A DNA stretch of 64,000 nucleotides, taken from positions 3,699,649-3,763,648 of the forward strand of contig CP075368.1 in assembly GCA_019454185.1 (NCBI GenBank), given 5' to 3'. Below, in pieces: positions 35,169 through 41,697 of the stretch. Both the position numbers and the translations under genes were made by a program. The notes under the pieces were generated by a model that had not been told where the DNA came from, made no database searches, and was given only the letters and a program-made list of their open reading frames with translations. This DNA is from Phycisphaeraceae bacterium. GTDB taxonomy: Bacteria > Planctomycetota > Phycisphaerae > Phycisphaerales > UBA1924. Position 1 is the first letter of the stretch; the number at the start of each line of letters is the position of its first letter.

Positions 35169-35605
35169 CGTCTCTTCAAGGACGAGGAGCTTGACGTGCT
35201 TGGCGGTGAGGTTTGAGGGAGAGGACGCGAGGCGAGCACCCGGGAGCGGGTCCACGATGTCCATGTGTTCCACTCGAGAGTGGAGGTCGTTACGTGTGAG
35301 TCGGACGCCCCGTAGTTCCATGCGTCCGACGGATCCGCGGCGCGACCAACCCAGCGCGGATCAAGAATGGTGAAGAGCGTATCGACTTGGCGCACCACGT
35401 CAACACCCACTCACCTGAAGGTGACAACAGATTCGGAACGCGGCGTTCCCGGTTCCGATCCGCAGCCGGGTCCGGTCATTCCTGACCGGGGTATGAGGGG
35501 AGCATCGGCAGGGCGCGAGGGTGCGCTCAGCGAAAGGCCCGGCTCTCGGATGGTCGAGCGCAATTGACAGGGCTCATCGGGTCACGGGAGGGTGAGAGGC
35601 GGATG
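35169..35605. other. Intergenic region with three consecutive perfect hairpins (437 bases)
   Basis: No convincing gene. Hairpins are TCACCT-GA-AGGTGA (35411-35424), GGAACG-CGG-CGTTCC (35435-35449) and CCGGTCA-TTCC-TGACCGG (35472-35489). They may be REP relatives or regulatory structures for the KamA gene, which starts at 35168. Confidence 0.6.
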
Positions 35606-35968
35606 TTATGAAGTGCAGTCGCAGCCACAGCCGCCCGGGGCGTCGGGTTCGCCGGGGTCTTTGGCGGGATGGCCGGCTTTCATGGCGGCCATGATGGCCT
35701 TGATGAGCGCCTCGGGGGGCGGGTTCTTTGCGGCCTGTTCTTCCATCGCGCGCTGACCGAGGCGGATGGTCGCCTGGTATTGCTGGAGGTAGCGATGGCA
35801 GGGGGGGCAGAGTTCGAGATGGAGCTCGAATTCGGTTCTTTTGGCGGCGGGGAGTGTGCCGTCGAGGTAGTCGATGAGGAAGTCGATGCACTCCTGGCAC
35901 GTGTTGACGGCGATGGAGCCGTTGTGCTCGGCATCGTCGCTGGGCTTGTTGGAGCGGGAGCAACTCAT
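35606..35968 (-). CDS. Anti-sigma factor (zf-HC2-type zinc finger)
   Basis: A 120-residue protein, 27 bases downstream of the ECF sigma gene on the same strand. The zinc-binding part is CQECIDFLIDYLDGTL, then LELCPPCHRYL (H-x3-C-x2-C pattern in HLELCPPC). No membrane segment is present, so it is a soluble anti-sigma factor, as in the mycothiol/RsrA type. The C-terminal half is helical (PPEALIKAIMAAMKAG), then ends with GGCGCDCTS, an unusual Cys cluster that might be redox- or metal-active. Together with the sigma factor this forms a standard ECF sigma/anti-sigma switch. Confidence 0.88.
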   Translation of the reverse strand: MSCSRSNKPSDDAEHNGSIAVNTCQECIDFLIDYLDGTLPAAKRTEFELHLELCPPCHRYLQQYQATIRLGQRAMEEQAAKNPPPEALIKAIMAAMKAGHPAKDPGEPDAPGGCGCDCTS

Positions 35969-35995
35969 CGGGTGTGTGTGGTCAACTGTGCGAGG

Positions 35996-36637
35996 TCAGG
36001 AAGGGTGGGAGTCGGATGATTCGGATTGTTCGGGGCGGAAGTGCGGGTCGAGGAGGGTGCGGAGGGCCTGGCGTGCGCGATGGAGGCGGGTTTTGACGGC
36101 GTTGGGCGTGATGCCGAGGGCGGCGGCGGTTGATTCGGTGTCGAGTTGCTCCACATCGCGCAGGATGAGGACGGTTCGGTAAGCGTCAGGAAGAGACTCG
36201 ATCGCCTCTCGGACGAGGCGCCTGGTCTCATCGGCTTGGATGGGGTCCGGGCCCGGAAGGTTCCAGGGCTGGGCGGGATTCTCCGCGTGGCCGGTGGAGT
36301 CGAACTTGGGCAGCAGGTCCTCGATCGCGACCTCGTGACGCCGGTTTCGGGACCTGAGTTTCATCAGGGCGGCGTTGATGAGGATGCGGTGGATCCAGGT
36401 TCCGACCTGGCTTCCTTCCTGGAACTTGTCGAGGTTCTTGAAGGCGGAGAGGAAGGCCTCTTGGACGGCGTCTTCGGCGTCGGCCTCGCTGCCGAGGAAG
36501 CGTTTGGCGGTGGCGAGCATGCGGGGGGTGAGGTCGCGGACGATCTGCTCGTACGCGCCGGCATCACCGGAACGCAGACGCTCGACCAGATTGGTCTGGT
36601 CGGGTGGTTCGACGGGGATACGCGGAACGGTGGTCAC
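35996..36637 (-). CDS. ECF-family RNA polymerase sigma factor
   Basis: A 213-residue protein; start GTG at 36637. Region 2 is seen in LVERLRSGDAGAYEQIVRDL, then SEADAEDAVQEAFLSAFKNL, with WIHRILINAALMKLRSR for the region 2.4-like part. Region 4 is VREAIESLPDAYRTVLILRD, then ITPNAVKTRLHRARQALRTL. A linker of about 35 residues separates them. The gene is followed by its presumed anti-sigma factor at 35606. Probably regulates an envelope or oxidative stress response, by analogy with RpoE/SigR; target promoters are not known. Confidence 0.92.
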   Translation of the reverse strand: MTTVPRIPVEPPDQTNLVERLRSGDAGAYEQIVRDLTPRMLATAKRFLGSEADAEDAVQEAFLSAFKNLDKFQEGSQVGTWIHRILINAALMKLRSRNRRHEVAIEDLLPKFDSTGHAENPAQPWNLPGPDPIQADETRRLVREAIESLPDAYRTVLILRDVEQLDTESTAAALGITPNAVKTRLHRARQALRTLLDPHFRPEQSESSDSHPS

Positions 36638-36701
36638 GTTCCCATGGTATGGGGAGAGCGGGAAAAAGTTGAGCTGGTGGTCGAGCCGGGAGCGGGGTGA
36701 G

Positions 36702-37022
36702 TCACGCGGCGTGCTGGAAGACGTACCAGACGCTTCCGGGGTAGCGGTCTTCGAGGGCGTCCAAGACTCTGCCGACGATGTTTGCGCCCTCGCGAGAGAC
36801 GAGGCGGATGGTGCCGCGTGAGGAGGCGAGTTCGACGCGACCGAATGCGACGGGCGCGGGGTCGGGAGCGTGGTGTTCGAGATGTGTTTCGAAGAGTGCC
36901 TGGGGGAGGGGCTTGGTGTCGCGCTGCTCTTCGTGGACGTTACCGTGGTGGTCGACCCACCAGAGGGCGACCGGTCCGGTCGCGGGCGGGTGTCCGATGT
37001 CGTTGTATTGCAGCGTGGTCAT
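36702..37022 (-). CDS. Unknown 106-residue protein
   Basis: A short soluble protein with no family I recognise. It contains YNDIGHPPATGPVALWWVDH, a His-rich middle (ETHLEHHAPDPAPVAF) and ENRYPGSVWYVFQ-like aromatic end (DRYPGSVWYVFQH). Transcribed in the same direction as the ECF sigma gene, 64 bases upstream of it. There is no signal peptide. Confidence 0.55.
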   Translation of the reverse strand: MTTLQYNDIGHPPATGPVALWWVDHHGNVHEEQRDTKPLPQALFETHLEHHAPDPAPVAFGRVELASSRGTIRLVSREGANIVGRVLDALEDRYPGSVWYVFQHAA

Positions 37023-37297
37023 GCGATCTCTCCCCGGGCGGCGTTCGTCGGCCTTGTGTGTTGCGGCCTTCGCTGTGGGGATTGGATCGGGTGCAAGGGG
37101 GGCGCGGGTCAGCGTAGGGTTGCCGAATGTGTGGACGAGGGACGGGCTCAGCCGTCACAACCGTCAAGGTTGAAGGTCCGAATGCGCGATAAGCGTTGAT
37201 GGGCGGTTATTGCGGGGATGAGGTGGGGGTCAGGCCTGCGGGCGCGGCGGGGAGGGCCCGGGGGGGCGACTGGGTGTCGTTGCGGCTAAACTGCCGC

Positions 37298-37756
37298 ATG
37301 GATGATCACGATTCCACCCCGCATCGCTTTGAGTTCGATCTTGATCTTGGAATTCGAGATCAGGTTGTCCGTCACCTGGAAGAGAGCCCCTCACTACAGC
37401 TGCACTCGGGTGTCGGGCCAACAGAGAGTGGTGTGTACGCTCTGTATCACAAGGGCGAACTTGTCTACATTGGAAAGGCATCAAAAGGTACAACCAAGAG
37501 TAAGCGAACGCTTCGTGCCCGGCTGAACGAGCACGTTGCAAAGATCAAGTCCAGACAGAACATCGCGATCGAAGACGTCGCTTGCAAGTACTTGGTATTC
37601 GAGAGCGAGTGGTGGGTGTTCGCCGCAGAGTTCGCTCTGATTTCTCATCACAATCCCAAATGGAACGCAACGGGTTTTGGAAGCAAAACCCCCGGAAAGG
37701 GACGTCCGGGTACCGACATTGTGAGCGAATGGGATAGGCAATACCCCAAACGGTGA
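37298..37756 (+). CDS. GIY-YIG nuclease, Eco29kI-like type II restriction endonuclease
   Basis: A 152-residue protein from ATG at 37298. GVYALYHKGELVYIGK gives the GIY-YIG pair (Gly45-Val-Tyr47, Tyr57-Ile-Gly59). It is followed by conserved LRARLNEH (Arg, His79) and AAEFALI (metal-binding Glu111). Eco29kI-like features are the WNATGFGSKTPGKGR segment and final EWDRQYP. Eco29kI cuts CCGCGG, so this may share that target, but the sequence specificity is inferred. It ends one base before the convergent methyltransferase gene, forming a restriction-modification pair. Less GC-rich than neighbours by eye, suggesting acquisition. It is shorter than Eco29kI (about 210), so activity needs checking. 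Confidence 0.82.
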   Translation: MDDHDSTPHRFEFDLDLGIRDQVVRHLEESPSLQLHSGVGPTESGVYALYHKGELVYIGKASKGTTKSKRTLRARLNEHVAKIKSRQNIAIEDVACKYLVFESEWWVFAAEFALISHHNPKWNATGFGSKTPGKGRPGTDIVSEWDRQYPKR

Positions 37757-37757
37757 A

Positions 37758-39005
37758 TCACCTGTGAACCTTTGACCGGCTGCAACCGGAAGCACGAGTT
37801 CGGGCGCGCATCTGAATAACGCGGGCTACGCCGCTGTTGACTTCAATAGTCTTTCTGAGCGTAGCGGCAACCGATTCTGCCATTTTTACAGGTACTGCAT
37901 TCCCAAGTTGACGCATAGATTCGGTCCAAGATCCTTCAAGCACCCACTGATCCGGGAACGTCTGAAGCCGAGCACACTCGCGCACGGAGAAGTACCTGAC
38001 ACTTCCGTTGGCAAGCCGGACCATATTCTCTCCGCCGGGCACGCCGTGGTCCCCGGCTTTGAGTGTCTTAGCGGGCTCGTCCATAGGGCTTCCATTGTGC
38101 CCTGCGTACGCACGAGCACCGGGATTGAGGAAGTGATTTGGGAACTTCTCACACGTCTGGCCAGGTGCAATGCGGGGCAAGTCAGCGATCGCGTCTCTAA
38201 CCGTTCGCCAGGGCAAGAGCATCGCGGACGACCAGAGCGTTGAAAGCTGCTCTACTTTCGCACGAAGACGCGACGGCATCTGTGGCCGATCCTTTTTCGA
38301 TACTCTGTGCCGCTCCCAGTACTCGCCCGTGACCCATTGATCGAATACGAGGGCGTCAGCTTCGTGCGTGGCGTGTGGGAACGCAAAATGCACACCCAAG
38401 TCGGCTCGGATTCCCACGATGAGTACACGCTCGCGTCGTTGGGGAACCCCGTAATCGGCTGCATTCAGGAGCTGGCTCACGACGTTGTATCGTAATGCAC
38501 TCTTTGGCTGCCCACTTGTGACTGCTTTTTCCAACCGGGAGAGGTGGTCCGTCCACTCTTCATCGCCCCGTCGGACAATCTCTGGGTACTCCAACTGGTG
38601 AATGATGTACGCGAAATAGTTGGCGAAAGATTTTCGAGTTAATCCCTTCACATTCTCGAAGAGGAACGCCTTGGGTCGTATCTCGCGAACAGCACGCACA
38701 GCATGGGGGAACATGTTGCGGGTATCGTCCATGCCTCGATGTTTGCCGCCGATGCTGAAGGGCTGGCAAGGTGGGCCTCCAGACACAAACTCGACAGATC
38801 CAGCGTGTTGCTTGAAGTTGTACGTTGCGACATCGCCTTCGATGACATTCCAGTGACACACATGTGGTAAGCCAGCGGATTTGTTTCGTCGGATCGTCGC
38901 ACACGCATTGGCGTTCCATTCGAGTACCGCCTCGTGCTGGAAACCGGCGTTTGCAGTAGCGATCGCTAGGCCACCGGCTCCGGCGAATAGCTCAATCGAC
39001 TTCAT
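37758..39005 (-). CDS. C5-cytosine DNA methyltransferase (Eco29kI-type R-M partner)
   Basis: A 415-residue protein from ATG at 39005. Motif I is FAGAGG (7-12), catalytic motif IV is GGPPCQPFS with Cys80, motif VI ENV, motif VIII QRRERV, and motif X QLGNAVPV. The target-recognition stretch lies between VIII and IX/X. It methylates cytosine at C5 and protects the host from the nuclease encoded tail to tail at 37298. The coding region is less GC-rich than neighbours and uses more A/T-ending codons. A strong promoter sits 19 bases upstream of the start. Confidence 0.93.
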   Translation of the reverse strand: MKSIELFAGAGGLAIATANAGFQHEAVLEWNANACATIRRNKSAGLPHVCHWNVIEGDVATYNFKQHAGSVEFVSGGPPCQPFSIGGKHRGMDDTRNMFPHAVRAVREIRPKAFLFENVKGLTRKSFANYFAYIIHQLEYPEIVRRGDEEWTDHLSRLEKAVTSGQPKSALRYNVVSQLLNAADYGVPQRRERVLIVGIRADLGVHFAFPHATHEADALVFDQWVTGEYWERHRVSKKDRPQMPSRLRAKVEQLSTLWSSAMLLPWRTVRDAIADLPRIAPGQTCEKFPNHFLNPGARAYAGHNGSPMDEPAKTLKAGDHGVPGGENMVRLANGSVRYFSVRECARLQTFPDQWVLEGSWTESMRQLGNAVPVKMAESVAATLRKTIEVNSGVARVIQMRARTRASGCSRSKVHR

Positions 39006-39023
39006 TTTCAGGACTCCGTGGTC

Positions 39024-39052
39024 ATATTGTACCGGTTTCGTTAGGATGTCAA
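39024..39052 (-). promoter_or_regulatory. Promoter of the methyltransferase gene
   Basis: On the minus strand, TTGACA (39052-39047) is followed by 17 bases and CAATAT (39029-39024), with TACAAT overlapping as a second -10 option. This near-consensus promoter stands out from the GC-rich surroundings. Confidence 0.65.
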
Positions 39053-39165
39053 GTTTGAGGGTATTCGTGTGGAAAACTCGCCGAATGAAGCTGTTGGGCT
39101 GTCTCTGCGAGATTTCGGGAAGGGAGGCATAAACTCCCAGCCATTTCAGTATCAGAGAGGACCAC

Positions 39166-39729
39166 ATGGCCTGGATCACGAAACCGTCGGGGACCATGAA
39201 GATCGAGCGGCGCGCGGAGCCGTATCTGACGGCGGAGATGCGTCGCGACCTGAGCGAGCGGTATCTGCCCCGGTATGAGCGGAAGATGGGCGCACTCCTG
39301 CCTGCGCTGCACATGGTGCAGCATGAGTATGGGTGGGTGCCGTTCCAGGCGATGGAGGAGATCGCGGCGATGCTGGAGATCTCGGCGGCGGAGGTGTACG
39401 ACACCGCGTCGTTCTATGAGGAATACTGGCTGAAGCCCAAGGGGCAGCACCTGGTGTCGGTCTGCCGCTCGATCGCGTGCGAGTTCTGCGGCCAGACGGA
39501 GATCACGGAGGCGGTGAAGGCCGCACTCGGGATCGATGTCGGCGAGACCACGGACGATGGGGTGTTCACGCTCATCGAGTTGGAGTGTCTGGGATCGTGC
39601 GGCGGGGCACCGGCGATTCTGATTGATGAGGTGCTGCACGAGAGTGTGACGCCGGGACAGATTCCGGAACTGCTTGCCAAGGCGCGGGCCCAGTCCAACG
39701 GGCACGGGCATGGGCACGGGCATCACTGA
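39166..39729 (+). CDS. nuoE: NADH-quinone oxidoreductase subunit E (NuoE, 24 kDa)
   Basis: A 187-residue protein. The thioredoxin-like [2Fe-2S] domain is seen in RYERKMGALLPALHMVQHEY, the cluster ligands in VCRSIACEFCG and LECLGSCGGAPAI (four Cys in a C-x(~4)-C ... C-x3-C pattern), and an N-terminal helical bundle. NuoE binds the N1a cluster in the peripheral arm of complex I, next to NuoF. Oddly, the C-terminus is a His-rich tail (NGHGHGHGHH), not normal for NuoE. No other nuo gene is adjacent; nuoD is 22 kb away, so complex I genes are dispersed here. RBS AGAGAGGA precedes ATG 39166. Confidence 0.93.
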   Translation: MAWITKPSGTMKIERRAEPYLTAEMRRDLSERYLPRYERKMGALLPALHMVQHEYGWVPFQAMEEIAAMLEISAAEVYDTASFYEEYWLKPKGQHLVSVCRSIACEFCGQTEITEAVKAALGIDVGETTDDGVFTLIELECLGSCGGAPAILIDEVLHESVTPGQIPELLAKARAQSNGHGHGHGHH

Positions 39730-39746
39730 TCGGAGCGGCCGAACCA

Positions 39747-39965
39747 ATGAGCGGGCAGAAGAAGAAACCCCTGATGCGGTTGCTCGGGGAGTTTGTGGGT
39801 CATGTTGCGCACGGGGTGAAGGCGGACCCGACGAAGGGCTCGCAGGCGCATGAGGTGCGTCGTGAGACCACCGAAGAGGTGAAAGAGACGGCGCAGGGGC
39901 AGGTGGTGCTGCGAAGGACGACGATTGAGGAGGTTGTGCTGCCGCGGGAGCCGGGGGAGGGTTGA
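39747..39965 (+). CDS. Small unknown protein, 72 residues, downstream of nuoE
   Basis: It starts 17 bases after nuoE and is probably co-transcribed. The sequence KKPLMRLLGEFVGHVAHGVK followed by RRTTIEEVVLP is amphipathic and basic at the N-terminus. I do not recognise a family. It is not a known complex I subunit. Confidence 0.6.
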   Translation: MSGQKKKPLMRLLGEFVGHVAHGVKADPTKGSQAHEVRRETTEEVKETAQGQVVLRRTTIEEVVLPREPGEG

Positions 39966-40143
39966 ACGCGAAGGTCGCGAAGAGCGCGAAGAAGAGAAGC
40001 GTTTGAACGCGGAGGACGCGGAGGGGGAGTCCGGGTGGCATGCCTGCACGAAGAGCAGGCATGGGACACGGCATCAAGTCAGGCGAAGAGGCACTGGTTC
40101 CGTTTCGCACGCTGGGCGTGCTCAACGGGAACTAGTGGCACCC
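39966..40143. repeat. Three repeat families side by side
   Basis: First, a GAACGCGAAGGTCGCGAAGA-type array (39964-40024). Second, a RAYT-type REP (40033-40064: GGGTGGCATGCCTGC..GCAGGCATGGG), matching those beside the RAYT gene 6-7 kb away. Third, a CACTGGTTCC..GGGAACTAGTGGCACC hairpin (40092-40143) related to 3757-3803. Confidence 0.82.
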
Positions 40144-40160
40144 GGCGAGGCCGAGAGTGC

Positions 40161-41441
40161 TTAGGGTGGAGGAGTGCCGGGTTCGGCGAGTGGTGCGGGG
40201 GATGTATCCGGTACTACGGGCGCGATTGGGACTTCTTCGCGATAGCGTGCGCCCGGCATGGTGATGAGGTTGGATCGGCCTTCGGCGAGTACACCGAGCG
40301 TGCGGGTGTGCGGGTCGAGAACGCAGATCTGTCGATCACCGAGGTCGAATACGATGAGGTTGTCGGGCAGAATGCTGACGCGCGAGACGCGCCACGCCGC
40401 GAGTGGGGTTTCGTAGGCGACGGACCATGAGTCTTTCCACAGGTCTTGCTCTGTGCCGCGTGGGTAGATGCTGAGTCCATCAAACGCCCAGAATCCGTTG
40501 GTGACTTTCGGAAGCGCACGATCCGGAGGGCGTGTATCGAAGATGTCCCGATGGGGAATCTGTAACGAGCGCGGGCCGAGAGAGTCGCGCAGATCTTCGA
40601 TGAGCGTCTGCGACTGTTGTTCGCGGCCGAGATCTCGCACTGCGACGAGATCTTCGCCTCCGTCGGGGTTCGCCGCGACGGTGAGGATCTCGTGGTAATA
40701 GGGGTCGAACTTGCCGTACGAGGTGTAGTCGTCGGGAACGGGCGTTGAGAAGAGGGGGATCGGTCCGATGCGTTCGCGGCCGGCTCCGTTGAGACCGACG
40801 CGCCAGAGGTCGCCATCGCTGTGGTTTATGTAGTAGACGGCCGCGGCATGGTCGCGCGGCACGAAGGCCATGGTGTGATCGCGTGTCACGCGGGTGGCGG
40901 ATGCGTTGGATGCGCCGTTGTAAATCCACAGCAGCGCGGCGTAAGTGGCGAGCTGGGCGAGAAGGAACGCGGCGACGAGTCGGCGGGGGCGGGCACGCTT
41001 GCGCGCGATCAGGAAGAAGATGGGGCCTTCGACGACGAGGGTTGCGAGGAAGGCGAGGAGGATGAAGCGGAGCATGTGGGCATTCGCGGCATCGATGGGA
41101 ATGCCCGAAACTCGTTCGAGCGATTGGCTTGCATACGGAACCAAGAGGAGGAGCCCAACAAGCGCGGAGGCGTAGTTGGCGATGAGGGAGGCGGCGAGGG
41201 CGCGGCCGAACGGGACTCGGGCGATGAGCTTGAGGATGTAGGCTTCGACGCCGGCGATGATGAGATTGATCGCGGTGAGGTGGAGGAGGCCGAGCCACAT
41301 GAGGGGCGTGCCTGCGTTGGCTTGCGCGAGAGCCGCAATGAGGCAGCACGGGGCGAATGCGACGGCGATGTGGATCGAGCGCACGCCCGAGGGGCGAGGC
41401 GTTCTGAACGCGGAGCATCGGATTGGGCCGGTCGGTCGCAT
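40161..41441 (-). CDS. Multi-pass membrane protein with a large C-terminal soluble domain
   Basis: A 426-residue protein from ATG at 41441 (GGAG upstream). About six membrane helices are in the first 200 residues (for example LLHLTAINLIIAGVEAYILK and ALVGLLLLVPYAS). The helical pattern and charge hint at a CbiM/NikM-like or DUF-type fold, but I cannot assign it. The last 220 residues are soluble and beta-rich, with DLWRVGLNGAGRERIGPIPL and VFDLGDRQICVLDPHT, and may form a propeller-like domain outside the membrane, ending in a Pro-rich tail. Confidence 0.65.
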   Translation of the reverse strand: MRPTGPIRCSAFRTPRPSGVRSIHIAVAFAPCCLIAALAQANAGTPLMWLGLLHLTAINLIIAGVEAYILKLIARVPFGRALAASLIANYASALVGLLLLVPYASQSLERVSGIPIDAANAHMLRFILLAFLATLVVEGPIFFLIARKRARPRRLVAAFLLAQLATYAALLWIYNGASNASATRVTRDHTMAFVPRDHAAAVYYINHSDGDLWRVGLNGAGRERIGPIPLFSTPVPDDYTSYGKFDPYYHEILTVAANPDGGEDLVAVRDLGREQQSQTLIEDLRDSLGPRSLQIPHRDIFDTRPPDRALPKVTNGFWAFDGLSIYPRGTEQDLWKDSWSVAYETPLAAWRVSRVSILPDNLIVFDLGDRQICVLDPHTRTLGVLAEGRSNLITMPGARYREEVPIAPVVPDTSPAPLAEPGTPPP

Positions 41442-41697
41442 GCGAGAATCTCCGGAAGAGGATTCGATGCTACCAGACGCCGGTTCCGGGTGCCTTGCAG
41501 GATGCATCACGTCCGCCGCGTTGTAACCGTTGTATTTGGGCATTCCGAGCGGCTGGCGTTGATGCGGGCACCGGAATGGCCGATAAGGGCCGATTCATCG
41601 TGCGCAAGGTGGTGTCGCACAGCGATCAGCGCTTTCCAACGGCCTCTGTTGGAGGTTGATCGATCCGTCGGAAGCGGTTCCGCGTAGAGCGTGGTGA

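Noticed and set aside
37758..39404. Longer methyltransferase start at 39404
   Set aside because: Residues before MKSIELFAG do not align with the family and would overlap nuoE; the promoter at 39024-39052 lies inside that extension.
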